Origin: Duganella aquatilis
GTDB lineage: Bacteria; Pseudomonadota; Gammaproteobacteria; Burkholderiales; Burkholderiaceae_D
Length of the DNA stretch: 57,186 nucleotides
Direction of reading: 5' to 3'
Assembly (NCBI RefSeq): GCF_009674565.1
Contig: NZ_WKJL01000030.1
Location: 1-57,186 of the forward strand
The translations under genes and the position numbers were made by a program. How positions within the stretch are numbered: the stretch's first letter is position 1; every line of letters begins with the position of its first letter. A model generated the notes under the pieces. The model made no database searches. It worked only from the letters and a program-made list of their open reading frames with translations, and was not told where the DNA came from. Below are positions 17,210 through 24,737 of the stretch, one piece after another.

Positions 17210-17733
17210 GTGGTTCCGATTAAATGATAAGCCCTCATTCTAATCGGTGCGAACCTGAAACTACCATCGGTTATACATCCCCATTGTGGTGCGCATTAAT
17301 TCCGCGGTGGTGCGAATTACTGCCCGGTGCACCATCAAGTATCAAAATGGCGACAAAGCGGCGCCTGAATTTTATTCTGAGGAAACGGCTGGAGAGGCAG
17401 TGTGGGGAAATTTTATATCGATATGAGAAATTTACTCAGAACAAAACACAGGTGTTTCTCATTGGGCGGCGTATGAAATCCGTCGTTTCATCATAAATTA
17501 TTTATTCAAAGGATTACACATATAAATAAGGGTTTGCGGCTTTTTTTCGATTTCCCGTTGTTTTATTGCATAACAAAAGTTGTATTGTTGACACAGTTGT
17601 TTGCCGCGTGTTTTTATTGATTTATGGGCGGTGTAATGGCGTCCGTAATTGTTGGTAAGAGATCTCCGTTAGAGAGACAAAAGGGTATTGTTGCCTACAA
17701 GGCAAAATTTATTCAAATTGGGAATACACTCAT
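17210..17733. promoter_or_regulatory. 524-base AT-rich region before the Oar-like receptor
   Basis: No convincing gene is present; an open frame at 17224-17496 has no ribosome-binding site or recognisable protein features. The motif GGTGCG occurs at 17246, 17288 and 17309, spaced in multiples of 21 bases, and a related GGTGCACC lies at 17326. ATGAGAAA (17423-17430) and TTTCTCAT (17455-17462) form an inverted pair. TTGACA at 17588-17593 with TTTTAT 18 bases later is the best promoter candidate for the receptor. Confidence 0.5.
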
Positions 17734-20700
17734 ATGTTTAGAAAAACTGTTCTTGTGAACGCGCTGTCGCTCGCCTTCGGCGCGGCAGCCCTGTCGGTCG
17801 CAGTGGTACAGCCAGTCATGGCCCAATCCAACGCCTCCGGTAATATTTTCGGCCAGATCGATTCGCCGTCGGGTGCGTCGGTCCAGGTTGAAAACAAGGA
17901 GACCGGTCTGAAGCGTACCGCGCTTCCGGAATCCGGCGGTCGTTTCCAATTGACGGCGCTGCCGGTCGGCCGCTATACCGTGCAACTGGTACGCGACGGT
18001 AAAGTCGTGCAAACCAACGAAGTTGAAGTACAGATTGGCCAGGGTGTCGACGCCTCGTTCACCGCCGCCGTGCAGGCCGTGCAGGTGACCGGCCGCCGCA
18101 GCCGCATCGACGTATCGAGCACCAACAGCGGCGCGACCTTCACCGCCAAGGAACTGGCCAAGCTGCCAATCACCCCATCGGTGGCCTCGATCATTCAGCT
18201 GGCGCCGAACACCACCCGTGGCGACTCCCGCTACGGCGACGGCAATGCGCCTAGCTTCGGCGGTTCGGCGGCATCGGAAAACGCGTTCTACATCAACGGT
18301 TTCCCTGTCACCAACGTGCTGTTCCAGGTCGGTACTTCCGAACTGCCATTCGGCGCGATCGGCCAGGCGCAGGTGCTGACCGGCGGCTTCGGCGCGGAAT
18401 TCGGCCGTTCGACCGGCGGTGTGATCAACATCTCGACCAAGAGCGGCACCAACACCTGGGAAGCCGGCGGCAGCGTCAGCACCGAGCCGAACTCGATGCG
18501 CTCGAAAGCCAAGAACATCTACTACGGCAACAACGGTCAGGCGACCGACGGCAAGCTGTACACCTGGAACCAGGACAATACGCGTGACAGCACCATCGCC
18601 AACGTGTATGTCGGCGGTCCGATCATCAAGGACAAACTGTTCTTCTACGCCAACGTCGAGCGCACCAAGACCGACATGGACAACACCCGCGTCAATGCGG
18701 ACAGCGCGACTGCAGCCCTGACCGGTTGGGAAGAGCGTCGCGACACGATCAACCGCGGCCTGGTGAAAGTCGACTGGAACATCAACGACAACCACCGCCT
18801 GGAAGCGACCTACATCACCGACGATCCGAAGTCCGAACGTTCGTACTACGGCTTCAACTACACCCCGGGCTCCACCGGCTATCTGACCCACGGCAGCACC
18901 AAGAACGGCGGCGCGCACTACGAGAGCTATGGCCCGACCCCGGTCGCGGCCCGTGTCGGCGCCGATATCCGTATCCTGAACTACACCGGCAACCTGTCGG
19001 ACGACGTGACGGTCACGGCCATGATCGGTGGCAGCACCACCCGCCACGAGTTCATCCCGTTCAACTACAACCCGAATGTGTTCCAGGTGTCGGCCCCAGC
19101 TGCTGCGCGCATCCCTGGCTTTAACTACACCACCACGCAGACCACCTCCGGCAACATCCTGACCGATGGCGCGCAAGACAAGCAGAAGGTGATGAACCTC
19201 AATCTGCAATACAAGATTGGCGATCACACCGTCCGCGCCGGTATGGACCAGAACAAGATCAGCTCGGTGGCCGGTACCAGCCGCGCCGGTGGCGGTACCT
19301 GGGCCTATGCTATCGCAAGCAATCCTAACCTGCCGATCAACGGCTCGGTTCCTGCGCCTGCCAGCAACGGCGGCTACGGCGCCCAGGGTTACTATGTGAG
19401 CCGCGTGCTGTCGTCGGGCGTTTCGACCCCGTCGGTGGACCAGGATGCGCAATACATCGAGGACACCTGGCAAGTCACGCCGAAGATCATCCTGAAGGGC
19501 GGCCTGCGTAATGAGCAGTTCACCAACTTCAACGGCGACGGCCAGCCATACATCGCGATGCGTCACCAGTTGGCGCCGCGTCTGGGTGCTACCTGGGATG
19601 CGCTGGGTGACTCGTCGCTGAAAGTATTCGGCAATCTGGGTCGTTATCACCTGCAAATGCCGACCAACGTGGCGGTCCGTGCAGCTGGCGCTTCGCTGAA
19701 TACCCAGCAGTACTACACCTACACCGGCACCGATCCAGTGACCGGCGCGCCAACCGGCCTGACCCCACTGGGTGGCCTGTTCTCCGCCAACAACGAGTTC
19801 GGCCAGTCGAAAGACCCGCGCCAGGTCGCGGCCCAGAACATGGACTCGCTGTACCAGGATGAGTTGATCCTGGGCTTCGAGCGTGCCTACTCGGCGAAAC
19901 TGAACTTCGGCGCCAAGGTCACCTACCGCAAACTGAAATCGACCATCGACGACTTCTGCGATCAGCGTCCGTTCGACAAGTACGCTGCCGACCACGGCAT
20001 CACCAACCACTTCGTGTTCGGTTGCGCGCTGTTCAATCCAGGCAAGGACAACGACTTCCTGGTCGACTACGCCGGCGATGGCACGAAACTGACCCCGGTG
20101 CACCTGACCGCCGCCGAGCTGGGCTATCCAGACGTCAAGCGTAGCTATGCCGCGCTGGACCTGTTTGCCGAGCACCCGCTGCGTGATGGCTGGTACGGTA
20201 AGATCAACTACACGCTGTCGCGCAACTCCGGTAACACGGAAGGCCAGACCCGTTCCGATTCGGGCCAGGCTGACGTGTCGACCACCGCCGTGTTCGACTA
20301 CCCAGAGTTGTCGCTGAACTCGGACGGCCTGCTGCCTAACGACCGCAAACACCAGTTGAAGGCGTATGGCTTCTACCAGTTCACCGACGAACTGAGCGTC
20401 GGCGGCAACCTGCTGGTTGCTTCCGGCCGTCCGAAGAACTGTATCGGCAACCTGCCTGACTCGTACTACACCGCCGGCAACCCGGCAACGGACTACGGCT
20501 CGGAGTTCTTCTTCTGCAACGGCGAAGCTGCGCCACGCGGTTCCCGCGGCCGTATGCCTTGGGACGTTCGTCTGGACCTGAACGTCGCTTACCAGCCACG
20601 CTTCGTCAAGGGCCTGGTACTGAAGGCTGACGTCTTCAACGTCTTCAACCGTCAGACCGCGCAGAACCAGACCGAGTCGTACAACACCGGCAAGGCAGTC

Positions 20701-20781
20701 AACGCCCTGTACGGCAACGTCATCAGCTACACCGCGCCACGCTCGGTCAAGCTGACCGCGGAGTACAACTACAAGTTCTAA
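17734..20781 (+). CDS. Oar-like TonB-dependent receptor with carboxypeptidase-regulatory domain
   Basis: This 1015-residue outer-membrane protein has a signal peptide ending VMAQ near residue 31. A beta-sandwich domain of the CarboxypepD_reg/Oar kind covers about residues 35-115 (GNIFGQIDSPSGASVQVEN, GRFQLTALPVGRYTVQL). A plug domain contains VLTGGFGAEFGRSTGGVINISTKSG, and a large barrel ends TAEYNYKF. Oar-type receptors differ from siderophore receptors and have been linked to peptide or protein handling, but the substrate is unknown. It stands alone, with a long upstream region and a strong terminator after it, so it is probably regulated on its own. It is only distantly like R1-R5. Confidence 0.93.
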   Translation: MFRKTVLVNALSLAFGAAALSVAVVQPVMAQSNASGNIFGQIDSPSGASVQVENKETGLKRTALPESGGRFQLTALPVGRYTVQLVRDGKVVQTNEVEVQIGQGVDASFTAAVQAVQVTGRRSRIDVSSTNSGATFTAKELAKLPITPSVASIIQLAPNTTRGDSRYGDGNAPSFGGSAASENAFYINGFPVTNVLFQVGTSELPFGAIGQAQVLTGGFGAEFGRSTGGVINISTKSGTNTWEAGGSVSTEPNSMRSKAKNIYYGNNGQATDGKLYTWNQDNTRDSTIANVYVGGPIIKDKLFFYANVERTKTDMDNTRVNADSATAALTGWEERRDTINRGLVKVDWNINDNHRLEATYITDDPKSERSYYGFNYTPGSTGYLTHGSTKNGGAHYESYGPTPVAARVGADIRILNYTGNLSDDVTVTAMIGGSTTRHEFIPFNYNPNVFQVSAPAAARIPGFNYTTTQTTSGNILTDGAQDKQKVMNLNLQYKIGDHTVRAGMDQNKISSVAGTSRAGGGTWAYAIASNPNLPINGSVPAPASNGGYGAQGYYVSRVLSSGVSTPSVDQDAQYIEDTWQVTPKIILKGGLRNEQFTNFNGDGQPYIAMRHQLAPRLGATWDALGDSSLKVFGNLGRYHLQMPTNVAVRAAGASLNTQQYYTYTGTDPVTGAPTGLTPLGGLFSANNEFGQSKDPRQVAAQNMDSLYQDELILGFERAYSAKLNFGAKVTYRKLKSTIDDFCDQRPFDKYAADHGITNHFVFGCALFNPGKDNDFLVDYAGDGTKLTPVHLTAAELGYPDVKRSYAALDLFAEHPLRDGWYGKINYTLSRNSGNTEGQTRSDSGQADVSTTAVFDYPELSLNSDGLLPNDRKHQLKAYGFYQFTDELSVGGNLLVASGRPKNCIGNLPDSYYTAGNPATDYGSEFFFCNGEAAPRGSRGRMPWDVRLDLNVAYQPRFVKGLVLKADVFNVFNRQTAQNQTESYNTGKAVNALYGNVISYTAPRSVKLTAEYNYKF

Positions 20782-20820
20782 ACAATCCGGGCCGCCGGCT
20801 TGCCGGCGGTGCCTGACGCC

Positions 20821-20854
20821 AAATGCCGCCCGGTGCGAACCGGGCGGCATTTTT
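20821..20854 (+). terminator. Rho-independent terminator after the Oar-like receptor
   Basis: A perfect 14-bp stem (20821-20834 with 20839-20852) has a GCGA tetraloop and runs into T residues. Confidence 0.9.
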
Positions 20855-20968
20855 CATTTGCGCGCCCAAAGTGGTCATTTATAGGCCAGCCAGGCACGCT
20901 CTGGTAGAATAATGGGCTCTGCAAGCGCCGTCCTTGCTCACAGTTTCCATACTTCCGTGATATCTACG

Positions 20969-22963
20969 ATGACCTCTACGCCCCAACACCCACAAAAGGC
21001 CAATGCGATCCGCGCGCTGGCGATGGACGCCGTCCAGAAGGCCAATTCCGGCCACCCAGGCATGCCGATGGGCATGGCCGAGATCGCTGTTGCGCTGTGG
21101 AGTGGCCATTACAGCCACAACCCGGCCAACCCGAAATGGGTGAACCGCGACCGCTTCCTGCTGTCGAACGGCCACGGTTCGATGCTGCACTACGCGCTGC
21201 TGCACCTGAGCGGCTACGCCGTCACCATGGACGACATCAAGTCGTTCCGCCAGATGCATTCGAAGACTCCGGGCCACCCGGAAGTCGGCTACACCCCGGG
21301 CGTGGAAACCACCACCGGCCCGCTGGGCCAGGGCATCGCCAACGCGGTCGGCATGGCGCTGGCTGAATGGCTGCTGGCAAGCGAATTCAACAAGCCGGGC
21401 CTGGACGTGGTCGACCACTACACCTACGCCTTCGTCGGCGACGGCTGCCTGATGGAAGGCATCTCGCACGAGGCGTGCGCGCTGGCCGGCACCCTGGGCC
21501 TGAAAAAACTGATCGCCCTGTACGACGACAACGGCATCTCGATCGACGGCAAGGTGGAAGGCTGGTTCACCGACGACACCCCGGCCCGTTTCGAAGCCTA
21601 CGGCTGGAACGTGATCCGCGCGGTCGACGGCCACGACGTGGCTGCCGTATCGGCCGCCATCGCCGCCGCCAAGACCTCGGCCAAGCCGACCCTGATCTGC
21701 TGCAAAACCATCATCGGCAAAGGTTCGCCGAACCTGCAAGGCGGCGACAAGGTGCACGGCGCCGCGCTGGGCGACAAGGAAGTGGCCGCTGTGCGCGAAT
21801 ACATCGGCTGGAGCGCGGCCCCGTTCGAAGTGCCGGCCGACGTCTACGCCGCGTGGGACTTCAAGCCGGCCGGCGCCAAGCTGGAAGGCGAGTGGAACGC
21901 GAAGTTCGCCGAATATACGGCCAAGTTCCCGGCAGAAGCCGCTGAATTGACGCGCCGCATGGCTGGCGAGCTGCCAGGCGCGTTCGACGCCGCCCTGGCC
22001 GCCGGCATCGCCGCCACGGTCGAAAAGAAAGAAAACATCGCCACCCGCAAGGCCAGCCAGAACGCCATCCAGGCGCTGGCGCCGGTGCTGCCGGAATTCC
22101 TGGGCGGCTCGGCCGACCTGACCGGCTCGAACCTGACCAACTGGAAGGAAATCACGCCAGTGCGTTCCGGCCAGCCAGGCAACCACATCAACTACGGCGT
22201 GCGCGAGTTCGGCATGTCGGCGATCATGAACGGCGTCGCCCTGCACGGCGGCTACATCCCGTTCGGCGCCACTTTCCTGACCTTCGCCGACTACAGCCGC
22301 AACGCGCTGCGCATGGCCGCGCTGATGAAACAGCGTTCGATCTTCGTGTTCACCCACGATTCGATCGGCCTGGGCGAAGACGGCCCGACCCACCAGTCGG
22401 TCGAGCACGTTTCGTCGCTGCGCCTGATCCCGAACCTGGACAACTGGCGTCCATGCGACACCACCGAATCGATGGTGGCGTGGGGCGCGGCGGTCCAGCG
22501 CAAGGACGGTCCGTCGACGCTGATCTTCTCGCGCCAGAACCTGCCGTACCAGGAGCGTTCGGCCGAGCAGATCGCCGACATCGCCCGCGGCGGCTACGTG
22601 CTGCGTGAAGCGGCCGACGCCCAGGTGACGCTGATCGCCACCGGCTCGGAAATCGAACTGGCGCAGGCCGCCGCCTCGGCGCTGGCCGCCGAAGGCATCA
22701 CCGCGCGCGTGGTGTCGATGCCGTCGACCGATGTATTTGACCGTCAGGACCCCGCCTACAAGGCCGGCGTATTGACCAAAGGCGTGCCACGTGTGGCAAT
22801 CGAAGCTGGCGTGACCGATTTCTGGTACAAGTACGTTGGCCTCGAAGGCGCTGTTGTCGGCATCGATACCTTCGGTGAGTCGGCTCCGGCAGGCGTGCTG
22901 TTCAAGCACTTCGGCTTCACGGTGGAAAACGTCGTGGCGAAAGTCAAAACTGTCATTGCTTAA
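20969..22963 (+). CDS. tkt: Transketolase
   Basis: The ATG at 20969 gives 664 residues, the normal length, and begins MTSTPQHPQKANAIRALAMD; an upstream in-frame ATG at 20912 would add 19 atypical residues. The enzyme transfers two-carbon ketol units between sugar phosphates in the pentose phosphate pathway using thiamine diphosphate and Mg2+. Visible motifs are NSGHPGMPMGMAE and the cofactor-binding GDGCLMEGISHEA...NGISIDG, with the pyrimidine-binding region around ATFLTFADYSR. TAGAAT at 20905-20910 may be the -10 of its promoter. gap follows after 48 bases. Confidence 0.96.
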   Translation: MTSTPQHPQKANAIRALAMDAVQKANSGHPGMPMGMAEIAVALWSGHYSHNPANPKWVNRDRFLLSNGHGSMLHYALLHLSGYAVTMDDIKSFRQMHSKTPGHPEVGYTPGVETTTGPLGQGIANAVGMALAEWLLASEFNKPGLDVVDHYTYAFVGDGCLMEGISHEACALAGTLGLKKLIALYDDNGISIDGKVEGWFTDDTPARFEAYGWNVIRAVDGHDVAAVSAAIAAAKTSAKPTLICCKTIIGKGSPNLQGGDKVHGAALGDKEVAAVREYIGWSAAPFEVPADVYAAWDFKPAGAKLEGEWNAKFAEYTAKFPAEAAELTRRMAGELPGAFDAALAAGIAATVEKKENIATRKASQNAIQALAPVLPEFLGGSADLTGSNLTNWKEITPVRSGQPGNHINYGVREFGMSAIMNGVALHGGYIPFGATFLTFADYSRNALRMAALMKQRSIFVFTHDSIGLGEDGPTHQSVEHVSSLRLIPNLDNWRPCDTTESMVAWGAAVQRKDGPSTLIFSRQNLPYQERSAEQIADIARGGYVLREAADAQVTLIATGSEIELAQAAASALAAEGITARVVSMPSTDVFDRQDPAYKAGVLTKGVPRVAIEAGVTDFWYKYVGLEGAVVGIDTFGESAPAGVLFKHFGFTVENVVAKVKTVIA

Positions 22964-23011
22964 TCTATAATTGCTTGTTGCCTTAACTATATTTCTAATC
23001 AGGAGCAAAGT

Positions 23012-24022
23012 ATGACGATCAAAGTTGCAATCAATGGCTATGGCCGCATCGGCCGTAATGTACTGCGCGCTTTCTACGAAGGCGGCAAAAAACAGGACAT
23101 CCAGATCGTTGCCATTAACGACCTGGGCGACGCCAAGTCGAATGCCCACCTGACCCGTTACGACACCGCCCACGGCAAGTTCCCTGGCACCGTGACCGTC
23201 GACGGCGACAACATGATCGTGAACGGCGACGTGATCCGCGTGTTCGCGCAGCGCAACCCGGCCGAAATCCCATGGGGCGACCTGGGCGTGGACGTGGTGC
23301 TGGAGTGCACCGGCTTCTTCACCACCAAGGAAAAGGCTTCGGCCCACCTGAAGGGCGGCGCCAAGAAAGTCATCATCTCGGCCCCGGGCGGCAAGGATGT
23401 CGACGCCACCATCGTGTACGGCGTCAACCAGCACGTGCTGAAGGCGTCGGACACCGTGATCTCCAACGCATCGTGCACCACCAACTGCCTGGCGCCACTG
23501 GTCAAACCGCTGAACGACGCCATCGGCGTTGAAACCGGCCTGATGACCACTGTGCACGCTTATACCAACGACCAGGTATTGTCGGATGTTATGCACGAAG
23601 ATCTGCGTCGCGCCCGTTCGGCCACCATGAGCATGATTCCAACTAAAACCGGCGCTGCCGCTGCGGTTGGCCTGGTATTGCCGGAACTGAATGGCAAACT
23701 GGATGGTTTCGCGATTCGCGTACCGACCATTAATGTTTCGCTGGTCGACCTGTCGTTTATCGCCAAGCGCGATACCACCGTGGACGAAGTTAATGCGCTG
23801 ATGAAAGCGGCCGCTGAAGGCGCGCTGAAAGAAGTGCTGACTTATCAAACCGAGCCATTGGTTTCGGTGGACTTCAACCATAATCCAGCGTCGTCGAATT
23901 TCGATTCGACCCTGACCAAGGTTTCGGGCCGCCTGGTGAAAGTATCGTCGTGGTACGACAATGAATGGGGTTTCTCGAACCGCATGCTGGATACCACCGT
24001 CGCACTGATGAACGCCAAGTAA
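23012..24022 (+). CDS. gap: Glyceraldehyde-3-phosphate dehydrogenase, type I
   Basis: This 336-residue tetrameric glycolytic enzyme converts glyceraldehyde 3-phosphate to 1,3-bisphosphoglycerate. The NAD-binding start is VAINGYGRIGRNVLRA, and the catalytic cysteine is residue 155 in SNASCTTNC; the HAYTNDQ loop also fits. CAGGAG sits correctly before the ATG. It follows tkt by 48 bases and is probably cotranscribed, although TATAAT at 22966-22971 suggests an extra promoter in the gap. In this arrangement tkt supplies its substrate. A UUCG-loop terminator ends the unit. Confidence 0.98.
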   Translation: MTIKVAINGYGRIGRNVLRAFYEGGKKQDIQIVAINDLGDAKSNAHLTRYDTAHGKFPGTVTVDGDNMIVNGDVIRVFAQRNPAEIPWGDLGVDVVLECTGFFTTKEKASAHLKGGAKKVIISAPGGKDVDATIVYGVNQHVLKASDTVISNASCTTNCLAPLVKPLNDAIGVETGLMTTVHAYTNDQVLSDVMHEDLRRARSATMSMIPTKTGAAAAVGLVLPELNGKLDGFAIRVPTINVSLVDLSFIAKRDTTVDEVNALMKAAAEGALKEVLTYQTEPLVSVDFNHNPASSNFDSTLTKVSGRLVKVSSWYDNEWGFSNRMLDTTVALMNAK

Positions 24023-24040
24023 TCCGGAGTATCTCCGCTA

Positions 24041-24072
24041 AAGCCTCCCGGTTCGCCGGGAGGCTTTTTTTT
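24041..24072 (+). terminator. Rho-independent terminator after gap
   Basis: An 11-bp perfect stem (24041-24051 with 24056-24066), loop TTCG, is followed by a run of eight T residues. Confidence 0.93.
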
Positions 24073-24137
24073 ATGCAGCCCAAGCCAAAAACTGGTGTTT
24101 GCGTGCCAATTTCTGGCTTGTTTGCGGGGCAGGGACG

Positions 24138-24166
24138 TAAAAAAGCCGGGACGCAGCCCGGCTTTT
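24138..24166 (-). terminator. Rho-independent terminator of the Cache-domain gene
   Basis: AAAAGCCGGG (24141-24150) pairs with CCCGGCTTTT (24157-24166). Read on the minus strand, it follows the stop codon of the Cache gene by about 18 bases and runs into six T residues. Confidence 0.85.
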
Positions 24167-24184
24167 GCTTGGGAGAAGAGCGGC

Positions 24185-24637
24185 TTACTTGTAGGCGCCG
24201 GAACCGATCAGGAAGTCGTCGACTTTCTCGACATAGCCGGCCTTGGTTTCCACCGTCTTGGTGACGGGATTCGGCCATTTAAAATCCACCCAGCCGCTGC
24301 CCTTGGTTTTGGCGACGTCGATCATTTCTTTAATCATCAGCTTGCCTTCATTATCTTTCAGCGTGATTAAAGATTTACCCACCATTTTAGGATTATTCCC
24401 GTGGGCTAATGCGATGCCATTAAAATCATAAACGTAGATATATAAATCGCGGTCATGGAAAGTAGTATTAGTGGGATCGGAAATCGCGGCAAAGGCTTTT
24501 TCCTTGCCATCGGACTTTACTAATGCGACGGCTTTTTTCACCATCGCCACCGCTTCTTCCCGACTTCCTTTTTCTGTCGCCGATGAAACCCCACACAGCG
24601 CAAGACTGATAGCGGCTGCTGCAAATAATGCTTTCAT
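24185..24637 (-). CDS. Secreted single Cache-domain protein
   Basis: This 150-residue protein has a clear signal peptide (MKALFAAAAISLALCGVSSA). A small Cache-type sensor fold follows: KAFAAISDPTNTTFHDRDLYIYVYDFNGIALAHGNNPKMVGKSL, then WVDFKWPNP and VDDFLIGSGAY at the end. Such stand-alone Cache proteins are periplasmic and bind small ligands; this one has no membrane or output domain. AGGAGA precedes the ATG. It has its own terminator and lies between gap (convergent) and glnE (same strand, upstream). What it passes its signal to is not visible. Confidence 0.85.
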   Translation of the reverse strand: MKALFAAAAISLALCGVSSATEKGSREEAVAMVKKAVALVKSDGKEKAFAAISDPTNTTFHDRDLYIYVYDFNGIALAHGNNPKMVGKSLITLKDNEGKLMIKEMIDVAKTKGSGWVDFKWPNPVTKTVETKAGYVEKVDDFLIGSGAYK

Positions 24638-24737
24638 GCGAGTTCTCCTGTTTTAAATGACAGCGTGCCTGCTGCGCTTTTATGATTATGGCTATCCATA
24701 TTAGCGCAGCTAAAGAACAGAGAAACGGTCGGCGTTG

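Noticed and set aside
17224..17496. 90-codon frame before the Oar-like receptor
   Set aside because: No ribosome-binding site, no recognisable motif, base composition like the intergenic region and not like genes nearby.
20088..20099. ACTGACCCCGGT inside the Oar-like receptor, matching the palindrome ends
   Set aside because: It lies in frame within conserved coding sequence and has no inverted partner nearby; a chance match.
17713..20850. Open frame of over 1000 codons antisense to the Oar-like receptor
   Set aside because: It mirrors the codon-position GC bias of the real gene; it has no ribosome-binding site, no family features, and a composition rich in Val, Arg and Gly. The same applies to antisense frames over tkt/gap, yhdP, R1 and rluB.
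24671..24710. GCTGCGC...GCGCAGC repeat after glnE as a terminator
   Set aside because: The arms are 26 bases apart and there is no T tract on the minus strand.
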